From: an uncultured Colwellia sp.
GTDB taxonomy: Bacteria > Pseudomonadota > Gammaproteobacteria > Enterobacterales > Alteromonadaceae
Direction: 5' to 3'
DNA length: 64,000 nucleotides
Assembly (NCBI GenBank): GCA_913061475.1
Contig: CAJXUN010000015.1
Span: 1 to 64,000, forward strand
The first letter of the stretch is position 1. Each line of letters starts with the position of its first letter. The notes under the pieces were generated by a model. The model ran no database searches, was not told where the DNA came from, and worked only from the letters and a program-made list of their open reading frames with translations. Below, one piece after another: positions 10,264 to 21,397 of the stretch. The translations under genes and the position numbers were made by a program.

Positions 10264-12426
10264 ATGTTATTTCAAGGCAAAAGCCTTTCTGCCCAGTTGT
10301 TAGATGACGGCATTGTTGAATTTAAATTCGACGCGCAAGGTTCAGTTAACAAGTTTGATCAGGCAACGTTTAAAGAATACATCGCGGTAGTTGATGCGAT
10401 TAATAATTGCAGTGAAGCAAAAGGGGTACTGGTTACTTCTGGTAAATCTTCATTTATCGTTGGTGCAGATATCACCGAATTCTTAGAGATATTTAAAAAG
10501 CCTGAAGCTGAGTTAACACCTTGGATTAAAGAAGGTTCTGACGTCTTTAATTCTTTTGAAGATATTAACTTACCTACGGTTGTTGCCATTAATGGTTTTG
10601 CTCTAGGCGGTGGTTGTGAAATGGCTTTAGCCTGTGACTACCGTATTGCCGATACATCATGTTCAATCGGCTTGCCAGAAGTGCAATTAGGTTTAATGCC
10701 TGGTTTTGGTGGCACGGTGCGTTTACCTCGTGTAATTGGTGCTGACAATGCGATAGAGTGGATGTCGACAGGTAAAGCACATAAAGCTGAACCTGCCATG
10801 GCCGTTGGCCTACTTGATGCGGTTGTAGCGCCTGAGCACTTGCGTGAAGCAGCATTAAAAATGTTAAGCCAAGCGATTGCAGGAAAATTAGATTGGCGTG
10901 CGAAGCGTCAACCTAAGCTTGAAGCATTAAAGCTTTCGCCAGTAGAAACCATTATGACCTTCAATACCTGTAAGGGTATGATCGCAGCCAAAGCGGGTAA
11001 GCATTACCCAGCACCTATGGTAATGGTTAAAACGATTGAAGCGGCAGCCGGTTTAGACCGTACTGGCGCTATGGCATTAGAAAACGCAGGATTCGCTAAA
11101 TTAGCAAAAACTGATGCTGCTACTGCACAAATTGGCCTGTTTATGGCTGATCAAGTCGTGAAAGGCAAGGCGAAAAAAGCCGCTAAGCAAGCAACTAAAG
11201 CGGTTAATAAAGCGGCTGTATTGGGTGCAGGTATTATGGGCGGCGGTATTGCATACCAATCTGCTTATAAAGGCACACCGATCATCATGAAAGATATTAA
11301 TGACCAAGCACTTGATTTAGGCTTAGCTACAGCCACAGGTATTCTCACTAAGCAGGTCGAACGTGGCCGCATGAATGCGAAGCAAATGGCCGGTGTGTTA
11401 AATAACATTACACCATCATTAAGCTACGACAGTGTTAAAGATGTTGATATTGTTGTTGAAGCGGTAGTAGAAAATCCGAAAGTTAAAGCGATGGTTTTGG
11501 CAGAAGTTGAAAGCTATGTTAGCGATGACACGATTGTTACCTCGAACACGTCGACTATCTCAATTGATTTGCTGGCACAAAGTGTCAAACGCAAAGACAA
11601 GTTTTGTGGCATGCATTTTTTCAATCCAGTAAACAAAATGCCATTAGTTGAAATTATTCGTGGTAAAGAAACGTCGGATGAAACTATTGCTGCTGTAGTT
11701 GCCTATGCGGCGAAAATGGGTAAATCACCTATCGTAGTTAACGACTGCCCTGGTTTTTATATCAACCGTGTTTTATTTCCATATTTTGCCGGCTTTAGCC
11801 AGTTAGTACTTGAAGGTGCTGATTTTACTGCCGTTGATAAAATCATGGAAAAACAATTTGGTTGGCCTATGGGTCCAGCATACTTGCTAGATGTTGTTGG
11901 TATTGATACTGCAGATCATTGTACAGGTGTTATGTCTGCCGGTTTCCCAACGCGTATGAGCAAAATTGCTAATGATCCCGTTAGTGCTTTATATAACGAA
12001 AAACGCTTAGGTCAGAAAAACGGTAAAGGTTTTTACGATTACGGCAAAGATAAACGCGGTCGCCCGACTAAAGTCGCGGCACAAGCGGCTTATGATTTGT
12101 TTTCTGGCGCAGAGAAAAAAGACTTCAGCCAAGATGAAACCATTGCACGCTTGATGATCCCTATGGTCAATGAAGTAGTGCGTTGTTTAGAAGAAGGCGT
12201 AGTTGATACTGCCGCTGAAGCTGATATGGGCTTAATTTACGGAATTGGTTTCCCGCCATTTAGAGGTGGTCCAATTCGTTATTTAGAAACATTAGGCTTA
12301 GATAACTTTATTGCAATGGCAGATAAATATGCGCATTTAGGCGAAATTTATCAAGTTACTGATGGAATGCGCGCAATGGCGAAATCTGGTCAGTCATATT
12401 TTACAACCGATGTTAAAACAGCTTAG
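10264..12426 (+). CDS. fadB: Fatty acid oxidation complex alpha subunit
   Basis: The 720-residue multifunctional subunit carries enoyl-CoA hydratase/isomerase activity at the N-terminus and L-3-hydroxyacyl-CoA dehydrogenase at the C-terminus. The hydratase oxyanion-hole and catalytic segments are [27 protein letters not shown] and [20 protein letters not shown]. The NAD-binding glycine loop is [13 protein letters not shown] near residue 319, and the dehydrogenase signature is [18 protein letters not shown]. The opening [20 protein letters not shown] is characteristic of FadB rather than FadJ. fadA follows 15 bases downstream, forming the standard beta-oxidation operon. Confidence 0.97.
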   Translation: MLFQGKSLSAQLLDDGIVEFKFDAQGSVNKFDQATFKEYIAVVDAINNCSEAKGVLVTSGKSSFIVGADITEFLEIFKKPEAELTPWIKEGSDVFNSFEDINLPTVVAINGFALGGGCEMALACDYRIADTSCSIGLPEVQLGLMPGFGGTVRLPRVIGADNAIEWMSTGKAHKAEPAMAVGLLDAVVAPEHLREAALKMLSQAIAGKLDWRAKRQPKLEALKLSPVETIMTFNTCKGMIAAKAGKHYPAPMVMVKTIEAAAGLDRTGAMALENAGFAKLAKTDAATAQIGLFMADQVVKGKAKKAAKQATKAVNKAAVLGAGIMGGGIAYQSAYKGTPIIMKDINDQALDLGLATATGILTKQVERGRMNAKQMAGVLNNITPSLSYDSVKDVDIVVEAVVENPKVKAMVLAEVESYVSDDTIVTSNTSTISIDLLAQSVKRKDKFCGMHFFNPVNKMPLVEIIRGKETSDETIAAVVAYAAKMGKSPIVVNDCPGFYINRVLFPYFAGFSQLVLEGADFTAVDKIMEKQFGWPMGPAYLLDVVGIDTADHCTGVMSAGFPTRMSKIANDPVSALYNEKRLGQKNGKGFYDYGKDKRGRPTKVAAQAAYDLFSGAEKKDFSQDETIARLMIPMVNEVVRCLEEGVVDTAAEADMGLIYGIGFPPFRGGPIRYLETLGLDNFIAMADKYAHLGEIYQVTDGMRAMAKSGQSYFTTDVKTA

Positions 12427-13605
<1,179 letters not shown>

Positions 13606-13657
13606 GTTAAGCACTGATGATTTAGCCGTTTATCGCTAAGCTTCTGAGTTAACTTGT

Positions 13658-13685
13658 AAAAGCCCAACCTTTGTTGGGCTTTTTT
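13658..13685 (+). terminator. Terminator of fadBA
   Basis: AAGCCCAAC pairs with GTTGGGCTT across a four-base loop and continues into a run of T. This is a canonical intrinsic terminator. Confidence 0.9.
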
Positions 13686-13686
13686 A

Positions 13687-13867
13687 TGTACACGATGTAC
13701 GGTATAACGCGGTCACATGGATGTGAAAGAGCGTGTATGTACACGATGTACGGTATAGCGCGGGGAGTGGTCGTTTCTTACCATTCATAGCATCACGATA
13801 TTAATTTATCCGTATCTGTCGATGGTAATAGCGTATTTGCACAGGATGTCACGGTCACATAAATGTG
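13687..13867. repeat. Intergenic repeat cluster with CACAT-nn-ATGTG palindromes
   Basis: TGTACACGATGTACGGTATA occurs at 13687-13706 and again, unchanged, at 13738-13757, a 51-base period. The palindrome CACATGGATGTG lies at 13714-13725 and a variant, CACATAAATGTG, at 13856-13867. AAAGAGCGTGT at 13726-13736 recurs at 108-118 beside a related palindrome. The cluster sits between the fadA terminator and the convergent acetyltransferase gene, a usual place for short dispersed repeats. No function is evident. Confidence 0.7.
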
Positions 13868-13889
13868 AAGAGTAACGAATTTTTATTTT

Positions 13890-14435
13890 TTATTTTTTAT
13901 TTTTCATGCTGTATAGCACAACATCTAAATCACCGAGCTGTGAGTCACAGTGGATATAAGATTTTATATAGTCCATACCTATTTTCTTCATCACACCAAC
14001 TGAGCCATCATTACCATGCATAGCAACGGCACTAAATACTTTGTTTTCCGGTTGCTTTGCTAGTGCTTTTTGAACTTGTATCGCGGCTTCTGTGGCATAA
14101 CCTTTACCCCAAGTCGATTGGACAAAACGCCAGCCTAACTCTATATCATGCCAAATTGGTTGATCAGAGAAAAAGTCCATTGGCCGTACTAATATCCAAC
14201 CTATTTCTTGCTGTGATTCGATAATGGTTACTTTCCACAAACCCCAGCCTTTGTCTATATTTTTATAGGCGTTAAGGCGTGGAATAAATTTATCGCGGAT
14301 ATCTTCTCGGGTCGTCATCACGCCATTATTAATATAACGCATCACTTCTGGGTCTTGATCGAGTTGAAATAAAAACTCACTGTCACTTTCGTCAATGAGT
14401 TGATAACTAAGACGAGCTGAATTTTCAATATTCAC
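13890..14435 (-). CDS. GNAT family N-acetyltransferase, RimJ/RimL-like
   Basis: This 181-residue cytosolic protein has the RimJ/RimL (Acetyltransf_3) layout: an N-terminal LIDESDSEFLFQLDQDPEVMRY segment, the central IELGWRFVQSTWGKGYATEA, which carries the acetyl-CoA-binding turn (WGKGYA), and the late SVGVMKKIGM segment. The acceptor substrate, whether protein or small molecule, cannot be told. It is a single-gene unit converging on fadBA and diverging from the peptidase at 14599. Confidence 0.85.
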   Translation of the reverse strand: MNIENSARLSYQLIDESDSEFLFQLDQDPEVMRYINNGVMTTREDIRDKFIPRLNAYKNIDKGWGLWKVTIIESQQEIGWILVRPMDFFSDQPIWHDIELGWRFVQSTWGKGYATEAAIQVQKALAKQPENKVFSAVAMHGNDGSVGVMKKIGMDYIKSYIHCDSQLGDLDVVLYSMKNKK

Positions 14436-14598
14436 ATGGATACCTTTTTAACTGTTTTTGTAATCTTAATCATAATAATAAATAGGTAAGCTTTCATTAA
14501 TTTTTATTAACGCTTGTCGTTAGGTAGACATGAATTATCGTCTGCCATATTATGGCTTCATAATAAAAGACCCATTTCCTATAATAACTTGGTAAATT

Positions 14599-16773
14599 AT
14601 GAATAATAAAAAAATAACCTTAAGTTCTGCAATATTGATCGCGTTGTTCGGCCTATCAGGCTGCGGACAAAATGTGTCATCAACCTCTTCAACCGGCAAG
14701 GTGTTAAGCGTTACCAATGAAAGTAAGACATTAACTTATCCCCGCACGAAACAAGTTGCGGTTATTGATGACTACTTCGGTACTAAAATCACTGACAATT
14801 ATCGTTGGTTAGAAGATGACATGAGCGCTGAAACTGCAGATTGGGTAAAGGCGCAAAATAAAACCACATACCGTTATCTCGAACAAATTCCTTATCGCGA
14901 AAAAATCAAATCTCGTCTTTCTGCCTTGCTCGACTACGAAAAAGTAGGTATGCCTTTCATTGAAGGTGAGTACAGCTATTTTTATAAAAACGATGGCTTA
15001 CAGAATCAATATGTTTTGTACCGTCAAAAAGGCGATGCGCCAGCAGAAGTGTTTTTAGACCCTAATGCTTTTAGTGAAGATGGCACAGTATCTCTAGCGA
15101 GTATTGAATTTAGTGAAGACGGTTCATTAGCCGTATATTTAATTTCTGAGGGTGGTAGTGATTGGCGTAAAGCACGTGTTATTGACACCAAAACAAAAAA
15201 AGTACTTGAACCCGAATTAGACGACATTAAGTTTAGTGGTTTATCTTGGGTTGGTAATGAAGGCTTTTATTATTCAAGTTATGACAAGCCTACCGGCAGT
15301 GAGCTTTCTGCTAAAACCGATCAACATAAATTGTATTATCATCAATTAGCGACCGCTCAATCTGAAGATATTTTAGTCTTTGGTGGCTCTGAAGCTGAAA
15401 AACATCGTTATGTTAGTGGTGAAGTCACTAAAGATGGACGCTATTTATTAGTGTCAGCAGCAGTGTCTACCTCAGGGAATAAGCTGTTTATTAAAGATTT
15501 AACGAAGGCTAATTCGCCATTGATTACCGTTGTCGATAATACTGACTCAGATACTTACATGGTGAGTAGTCATGGTGATGATTTATTATTTGTCACTAAT
15601 ATGGCGGCACCGAATAAGCGCGTGATCAAAGTTAACGCACAAAAGCCAACACCAGATAATTGGGTAGATGTTATTCCGGAAACTGACAATGTCTTATCAG
15701 TTTCAACCGGCGGTAAGTACTTATTTGCTAAATACATGAAAGATGCCACGTCACTCATTCAGCAATACGACTTAAACGGTAAAAAAATTCGTGATATTGC
15801 TTTACCAGAAGTTGGCACCGCATCAGGTTTTAGTGGGAAAAAATCGCAAACTACACTCTATTATTCTTTCAGTAATCAGAAAACGCCTTCAACAATTTTT
15901 AGCTTAGATCTTGCTTCTGGTGAATCTGCAGTTCATATGAAGTCGAAAGTTAAATTTGATAGCGACAACTTCGAATCCAAACAAGTTTTCTATACGTCTA
16001 AAGACGGTACTAAAGTGCCGATGATCATTACTCATAAGAAAGGTTTAGTATTAGACGGCACTAACCCTACTATTCTCTATGGTTACGGCGGTTTTAATGT
16101 CAGCTTACAGCCACGATTTAGCTCAACGCGTGCGGCATGGTTAGAGTTAGGCGGTGTTTATGCCGTCGCTAATTTACGTGGCGGTGGTGAGTACGGTAAA
16201 AAATGGCACAACGCTGGTACGCAGTTGAAAAAGCAAAATGTTTTTGACGACTTTATCGCGGCAGCTGAGTATCTGATTAAAGAAAAAGTAACTTCACCTG
16301 ACAAGTTAGCTGTTATGGGTGGCTCTAATGGTGGTTTGTTAGTCGGTGCGGTAATGACGCAACGCCCAGAGCTATTTAAAGTGGCGCTACCGGCGGTTGG
16401 TGTACTAGATATGTTGCGCTACCATACGTTTACCTCTGGCGCGGGTTGGGCTTATGACTACGGTAAATCAGATGACAATGCTGAGATGTTCAATTATTTA
16501 TTAGGTTATTCACCGGTACATAATGTTAAAGCGGGTACTCATTACCCAGCTACATTGGTTACCACTGGTGATCATGATGATCGTGTTGTTCCCGCACATT
16601 CATTTAAATTTGCCGCTGAGTTACAAGCGAAACAAGCTGGCGCTAATCCAGCCTTAATTCGCATTGAAACCGATGCAGGTCATGGTGCTGGTACCCCGAT
16701 TAGTAAAACCATTGAGCAGTATGCCGATATTTACGGCTTTACCCTGTTTAATATGGGTGTAAAAGACATTTAA
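14599..16773 (+). CDS. Prolyl oligopeptidase, S9A family, probable lipoprotein
   Basis: This 724-residue serine peptidase probably cleaves short proline-containing peptides in the periplasm. The N-terminus is a lipoprotein signal with the lipobox LSGC near residue 22. The S9A N-terminal part has [17 protein letters not shown], then a seven-bladed propeller, then an alpha/beta-hydrolase domain. The nucleophile is S576 in GGSNGG, with GDHDDRVVP (Asp) and DAGHGAG (His) completing the triad. NLRGGGEYG is the usual substrate-site loop. It is the first of three S9 peptidases in this window. Confidence 0.93.
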   Translation: MNNKKITLSSAILIALFGLSGCGQNVSSTSSTGKVLSVTNESKTLTYPRTKQVAVIDDYFGTKITDNYRWLEDDMSAETADWVKAQNKTTYRYLEQIPYREKIKSRLSALLDYEKVGMPFIEGEYSYFYKNDGLQNQYVLYRQKGDAPAEVFLDPNAFSEDGTVSLASIEFSEDGSLAVYLISEGGSDWRKARVIDTKTKKVLEPELDDIKFSGLSWVGNEGFYYSSYDKPTGSELSAKTDQHKLYYHQLATAQSEDILVFGGSEAEKHRYVSGEVTKDGRYLLVSAAVSTSGNKLFIKDLTKANSPLITVVDNTDSDTYMVSSHGDDLLFVTNMAAPNKRVIKVNAQKPTPDNWVDVIPETDNVLSVSTGGKYLFAKYMKDATSLIQQYDLNGKKIRDIALPEVGTASGFSGKKSQTTLYYSFSNQKTPSTIFSLDLASGESAVHMKSKVKFDSDNFESKQVFYTSKDGTKVPMIITHKKGLVLDGTNPTILYGYGGFNVSLQPRFSSTRAAWLELGGVYAVANLRGGGEYGKKWHNAGTQLKKQNVFDDFIAAAEYLIKEKVTSPDKLAVMGGSNGGLLVGAVMTQRPELFKVALPAVGVLDMLRYHTFTSGAGWAYDYGKSDDNAEMFNYLLGYSPVHNVKAGTHYPATLVTTGDHDDRVVPAHSFKFAAELQAKQAGANPALIRIETDAGHGAGTPISKTIEQYADIYGFTLFNMGVKDI

Positions 16774-16792
16774 CGTTCGATAAATAAAAGAA

Positions 16793-16820
16793 AAAAAGCC
16801 CAGTCATTACTGGGCTTTTT
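16793..16820 (+). terminator. Terminator after prolyl oligopeptidase
   Basis: AAAGCCCAGT pairs with ACTGGGCTTT around a four-base loop, followed by T residues. It may also serve the convergent gene ending at 16875. Confidence 0.88.
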
Positions 16821-16874
16821 GTTTGCTATTTAAGGAAAAATTAAATGGCTAACGATTGGAAGCTAACATTTTAA

Positions 16875-17738
16875 TTAGTTGGGTTGTTGGATAAGAAAAT
16901 CACTAAATAATTCTGTAAAAAGCTTTTGGTGTGGTTTTTTAATTAAGGCTAAATGTGCAGATAAGTATGTATCAGAATGGTATATCTTATCTAACGCGTT
17001 ATTAAATTTTTTGATGAATTGGCTTGAAGCATCAGACTGACTGCAAGCTAAGCGACCATAAATCAATGGTTCAGAACCTTTTGGTGATATGCTGCGTAGC
17101 GTAACATCAGGTAAAATTTGACGCGATTTAAAATCCATAACCTCAGGATATTCAAGCAACATATCAAATCGACCTTTGAGTAACATCGCTATCATTAAAT
17201 TCTCTCCATCACTCTCAAATCTCATAAATTTATTTACCGAGGGCAGTTCTTCAAGTTTTTTAGATATATGGTTGCCGTAAGCTCGATTCCCTTCTATACC
17301 AATATGTAATTCAGGATTTTCATCAATAATTTCACTGATAGAAAGTTGTTCGAAATTATTCATATAATCTGAGTTAATGGATGGGCTGAAGTATACTCGT
17401 AAGCCAAGAAATAGAGTTTGGGGTTGAGAAAATATAAAGTATTCATCTCGTGCTGGTGTTTTAATTAAGTTGCGTAGGCAAGCATTATCGCCAGTCGTTA
17501 TATTATTAAAAGCGGTGTCATAATCAACATCTCTAAAGTTTATATCGTACTCAGGTAGTTGTTGTAGAATCATTTTTAGCACTAATGCTTCTGTACTGTC
17601 ATCTATTGTTGACTTTGCTAGTGTAGCGTTTCCTATTTTATAAAGTGTGAATGAGTTTTTATTAACGTCAGCAAAAATTTTAGTTGCGGGTAATGTGATT
17701 AAAATAATACAAATGATAATACGTGCACGAGTCTTCAA
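16875..17738 (-). CDS. Periplasmic solute-binding-like protein (SBP_bac_3-like)
   Basis: This 287-residue protein has a signal peptide (hydrophobic IIICIILITLPATKIFA, cleavage after FADV region). The remainder resembles the amino-acid ABC-transporter periplasmic binding fold used as a stand-alone sensor in many Alteromonadales: YDINFRDVDYDTAFNNITTGDNACL and FSQPQTLFLGLRVYF match its lobe-1 pattern. No permease or ATPase genes adjoin it, so a transport role is unproven. Ligand unknown. Confidence 0.6.
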   Translation of the reverse strand: MKTRARIIICIILITLPATKIFADVNKNSFTLYKIGNATLAKSTIDDSTEALVLKMILQQLPEYDINFRDVDYDTAFNNITTGDNACLRNLIKTPARDEYFIFSQPQTLFLGLRVYFSPSINSDYMNNFEQLSISEIIDENPELHIGIEGNRAYGNHISKKLEELPSVNKFMRFESDGENLMIAMLLKGRFDMLLEYPEVMDFKSRQILPDVTLRSISPKGSEPLIYGRLACSQSDASSQFIKKFNNALDKIYHSDTYLSAHLALIKKPHQKLFTELFSDFLIQQPN

Positions 17739-18193
17739 TATGTTTTCCCCACTTAAAAATAGCGTTTAATACTGTTTAGATATTGTTAATTCTAATTTTA
17801 CTACATAAGTCATAATATCGGTTATATTTTAAGCACCCATAATGGCTTTTTAATTTATAAGAATTATTCATGGGTTATTATTCTGAAATTATTAATTAAT
17901 ACGTTTCACATTTTTTATTTTACTTTTTGCTTAAATATTATCTGTAATCCCTCCTATTACATTTACGTTGAAGTGACATAATCGCTCTCATTTCCTAATT
18001 TACATGTTGCTTGATAAGGCAGAGTTTTGCTGATAACCTATTATAATTATTAATAAAAATGTCAATGAAAAATATAACCTTTGGTTAATTAGACGAGACT
18101 AAAACAGCTTTATATTTGTGTCTTAAACATTTTAGCCAACGAAAGTATCGCCTGTAATAGGGTATTAGCTATACCAACAAGGATGTTACCTTA
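17739..18193. other. AT-rich divergent intergenic region, no gene seen
   Basis: These 455 bases separate a minus-strand gene from a plus-strand lipoprotein gene. They contain only very short open frames. I found no tRNA, strong hairpin or repeat. AAGGATG at 18179-18185 is the ribosome-binding site for the gene at 18194. Confidence 0.5.
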
Positions 18194-18637
18194 ATGAAGT
18201 ATTTAATATTATTATTAATTTTATTTTTATCTGCATGTACTTCCACGCATGAGTTAACGTCAAGTTCAGGCTCAACTGACGTGATGCGATTAATTGAAAA
18301 AACAGCCATGAATGCACCAAAGGGTATAAAAGGTACGTTTCAATTTTCAATAAAAGCCTCAGGTAGTGTGAGACAAGTAACCTATTTAAATACTGAATTA
18401 GATTATAGAGATCGAAGAAATATCACCGTAGCACTTCATCCTAAAACAATCGCCGCGTTGACAAAAAAATATGGCTTCGCACCTGAAACATACTTTATTG
18501 ATAAAAATATCGAAGTTACTGGTGAAGCTAAACAAATTAAAATTTGGTTTTTTTCTCAAGGTAAGCGAACTAATAAGTATTATTTTCAAACTCATATTAG
18601 AGTTAGCTCACTAAACCAAATCAAAGTGTTGAGCTAA
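18194..18637 (+). CDS. Small lipoprotein of unknown function
   Basis: This 147-residue protein begins with a lipoprotein signal, MKYLILLLILFLSACTS, with Cys15 as the lipidation site. The mature part (about 130 residues) is basic and beta-rich. It contains LDYRDRRNITVALHPKTIAALTKK and ends in an OB-like stretch (GEAKQIKIWFFSQGKRTNKYYFQTHI). I do not recognise the family. It starts after a good ribosome site and is separated by about 120 bases from the next gene, a secreted PDZ protein. Confidence 0.7.
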   Translation: MKYLILLLILFLSACTSTHELTSSSGSTDVMRLIEKTAMNAPKGIKGTFQFSIKASGSVRQVTYLNTELDYRDRRNITVALHPKTIAALTKKYGFAPETYFIDKNIEVTGEAKQIKIWFFSQGKRTNKYYFQTHIRVSSLNQIKVLS

Positions 18638-18758
18638 ACCATAACCCAAAAGCGCTGAAATTAAAAAGTTGCAGTTGGTTGTTTTTGTCGGCTTTTAATC
18701 ATTAATCAATTATATTATTGCCGCCATTGGCATCAGGTTTTAAAAGGATATAAAGCAC

Positions 18759-19100
18759 ATGAAATTATTTGTAATTATTGGCTTATCAGTTTTGTTTTCA
18801 TTTTCTGTTTTTGCTGAAGAAAAAGGCTATACGGGATTTACATTAGAGGTAGGTGTAAGTGGTTTCTTTAGCCCTGAGCTTGTAAATGCTGATGTTATAA
18901 AGATTGACCCTGACTCTCCAGCGGATAAATCAGGTATAAAGGTGGGCGATAAGTTAATTGCAATCGAGGATTGTAAAATTCCAGGTTGTGGTGCTCAGGA
19001 GGGTAAAAAATTGATCAGTAAACTTAAGGGGCAGTCATTACCGTTAACATTGCAACGCGCCGATGGTTCTGAATACTCGGTCAGTTTATTGGTAGAATAA
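18759..19100 (+). CDS. Small secreted PDZ-domain protein
   Basis: This 113-residue protein has a signal peptide (MKLFVIIGLSVLFSFSVFAEE, cleavage after VFA). The rest is essentially one PDZ fold, with VIKIDPDSPADKSGIKVGDKLIAIEDCKI as the carboxylate-binding region. Two cysteines (DCKIPGCG) may form a periplasmic disulfide. No protease domain is attached, so it may be an adaptor or a scaffold; the partner is unknown. Confidence 0.8.
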   Translation: MKLFVIIGLSVLFSFSVFAEEKGYTGFTLEVGVSGFFSPELVNADVIKIDPDSPADKSGIKVGDKLIAIEDCKIPGCGAQEGKKLISKLKGQSLPLTLQRADGSEYSVSLLVE

Positions 19101-19127
19101 AACGAACAGTTGGCTAGATTTGGTTTG

Positions 19128-19916
19128 TTAAACTTTGCCCATTGATTTTAAGTCGAGAGTGTTTTTAAACAGCTTTGGGTCGTTAAGTTTATCTAGTATT
19201 GAAATATCAGGTAAGCAATCGTCATCAACATAATCAATAAAGTCGGCTGAAGAATCAAAAACTAAAACATCTAACGCTAAGCGATCTAAACCGTAAAGGC
19301 CTCGGTGGATCATATCCGCTGAAAAAACTAATAAATCGCCGGCAGCTAAGTTAATTGCTTTGCCCGTAGAGAGGCTGTCGCTGCTTAGTTTGCCATTTCG
19401 TTCATCGCGAACATCAAACTCTTCAGCGCTATCCCAGCGTTTATGTGTTCCTGGGACTAACTCCATACCGAGTTCATCGAATAAAGGTACACGAAGGTGC
19501 AATACTTGTGTGTCGTGAATCACGGTTTTCTGTGCTTCTACGTCATGATCATACTGACAGTCGCGATGCCAAAAGTTTTTTTGCTGACGATTGTAAGGAT
19601 CAAAAAATAGCTGGGTATTCATAAAGGCCGGTTTAGTGGCGATAACAGACTCAATGATAGCCATCATTTTTTTTGAACTGATGAAATTGAAAAGTGCTAC
19701 TCGGTCGTCAAAGGCTAAGTACTTACTGCCGGTAATTAATGACGAATTAAATGCTTCTTGCTGATAAAATTGTGCGTTGTCTTGCTTCCATGCTTGATGA
19801 AATTTTAAGATGACGTTTTTCAGTGCTGAAATTTCCGCGTCACTAAAGTAGTTTCTAACGACAAAGTAACCCTGCTGGTCATAGCGGCTTTGTAATTGCG
19901 TAAAATCGTCTAGCAT
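19128..19916 (-). CDS. Phytanoyl-CoA dioxygenase family (PhyH) protein
   Basis: This 262-residue protein belongs to the Fe(II)/2-oxoglutarate-dependent oxygenases. FWHRDCQYDHD gives the first His and Asp iron ligands. The late segment DLLVFSADMIHRGLYGLDR gives the distal His and the Arg that binds 2-oxoglutarate. The N-terminal YDQQGYFVVRNYFSDAEI is the usual PhyH opening. The substrate is unknown; no biosynthetic cluster surrounds it. Confidence 0.85.
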   Translation of the reverse strand: MLDDFTQLQSRYDQQGYFVVRNYFSDAEISALKNVILKFHQAWKQDNAQFYQQEAFNSSLITGSKYLAFDDRVALFNFISSKKMMAIIESVIATKPAFMNTQLFFDPYNRQQKNFWHRDCQYDHDVEAQKTVIHDTQVLHLRVPLFDELGMELVPGTHKRWDSAEEFDVRDERNGKLSSDSLSTGKAINLAAGDLLVFSADMIHRGLYGLDRLALDVLVFDSSADFIDYVDDDCLPDISILDKLNDPKLFKNTLDLKSMGKV

Positions 19917-20123
19917 TGATGTTTGTGCCTTACTGCATAATTTAAAATAAGATTTACTGAAGCGAAATTTTGGCGATTATGCACGATAAGTGAAAGTGTT
20001 TTGGGGAGTTTAATCGTGGATTATTAACGATTTAATCTAATTATAAGTTTTATTTAATAATGTCAGCTGTTGATTTTCTTATACATAAAGTTCTCATTAC
20101 CTACTGTTCAGGTTAAATAAAAT

Positions 20124-20154
20124 TAATGGCCACTCACTTACGCAAGTAGCCATT
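20124..20154 (-). terminator. Hairpin downstream of the DHH phosphatase gene
   Basis: AATGGC pairs with GCCATT, extended by ACT/AGT with a mismatch. It lies just past the stop of the minus-strand gene at 20190. The T-tract on that strand is short, so it is a moderate call. Confidence 0.55.
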
Positions 20155-20189
20155 GGCTGATTTAGTAACGAGAGTCACTGCACTATCAG

Positions 20190-21113
20190 TTAAGCAAAAG
20201 TATCTTGCAACGGTGGTACCACTTGCTTTTTACGGCTCATTACGCCCGGTAACCATACTTTTCCGTCAACTAAACGCATGTTGTAAGCCTGTTCAACGAT
20301 GCTTGTATCATCACTCACCACTAATAACTCAGAGCCTTCTTGCATAATGTCAGTTAGCAGTAACATCACCGTATGGCGATTACCTTCTTCTTTAACCGCT
20401 TGAAGATCTGCGTGTAAATCTGCTTTCATTTCATTAAATAATGCTAAGTCGATAACTTCTAATTGGCCAATGCCAACAATGTTATCTTTCATATTGAAGT
20501 CTTTAAAGTCACGAAGCACTAAGTCACGTACAGGAGTCCCTTGTACTGAAGACTTTACGGTGAACATTTCCATGCCAAGGCCTTTGTAATCTTCAATGCC
20601 GGCAATTTCTGCTAATGCTTCAACACACTTGATATCAGCTGTGGTGCAGGTGGGTGACTTGAAAATAACCGTATCAGACAAAATGGCACACATCATGGCA
20701 CCAGCAATGTTTTTAGGGATCTCAACATTGTGAAAGTCGTACATCATTTTAATAATGGTGTTAGTACAACCAACCGGGCGTACCCAAATTTCTAGTGGTG
20801 TAGATGTGGTAATGTCACCTAATTTATGGTGATCAATAATGCCTAATATCGTTGTATCATCGATATCATCAGGGCCTTGAATACGATCTGAGTGGTCAAC
20901 AACATAAATGCCATCAGTATCAGCAAAGCTAGTTTTAAGTTCCGGTTGTTCAAAACCAAATTTATCGAGAATAAATAAAGTTTCAGGTGAAAGCTCACCT
21001 AAACGTGCCGGTTTTACGTCTTCACCAATGGTGGTTTTTAAATATGAAAGAGCAATTGCTGAACAAATTGAATCTGAATCAGGAACCTTGTGCCCTACTG
21101 CGTAAGCTGACAT
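20190..21113 (-). CDS. ppaC: DHH/DHHA2 manganese-dependent inorganic pyrophosphatase
   Basis: This 307-residue family II pyrophosphatase hydrolyses PPi using Mn ions. Metal-binding motifs are GHKVPDSDSICSA at the very N-terminus, YVVDHSD and GIIDHHKLGD (the DHH motif). A DHHA2 domain follows from about residue 185. The alternative start 24 codons upstream gives an atypical leader. I chose 21113 because the protein then begins MSAYAVGHKVPDSD like its family and GGAG precedes it by ten bases. It diverges from the peptidase gene at 21398. Confidence 0.88.
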   Translation of the reverse strand: MSAYAVGHKVPDSDSICSAIALSYLKTTIGEDVKPARLGELSPETLFILDKFGFEQPELKTSFADTDGIYVVDHSDRIQGPDDIDDTTILGIIDHHKLGDITTSTPLEIWVRPVGCTNTIIKMMYDFHNVEIPKNIAGAMMCAILSDTVIFKSPTCTTADIKCVEALAEIAGIEDYKGLGMEMFTVKSSVQGTPVRDLVLRDFKDFNMKDNIVGIGQLEVIDLALFNEMKADLHADLQAVKEEGNRHTVMLLLTDIMQEGSELLVVSDDTSIVEQAYNMRLVDGKVWLPGVMSRKKQVVPPLQDTFA

Positions 21114-21397
21114 AAATTGTGATCTCCAAGTGCCGTTAACCCGTAACGACATTACCGTTAGGAATGTTATCTGAATATGGCGCATATTCTAGCAAAAAAC
21201 CTAAGCATTCGCCTAGTCAGCTTTGCAGTCTTTTCAATTATAGCGTCGACAAAGTATTTTCATGTTTTTGAACCGGGCTTGTTGGCATGTATAACGCTTT
21301 AAGCTTTGATTTGATTACGTTAGTATTCTTATGTAACCGCTGTCTGCTCACGTACGTACAATAGCGAATGACAGCATTTTTATTTTTTGAGGAAGAT

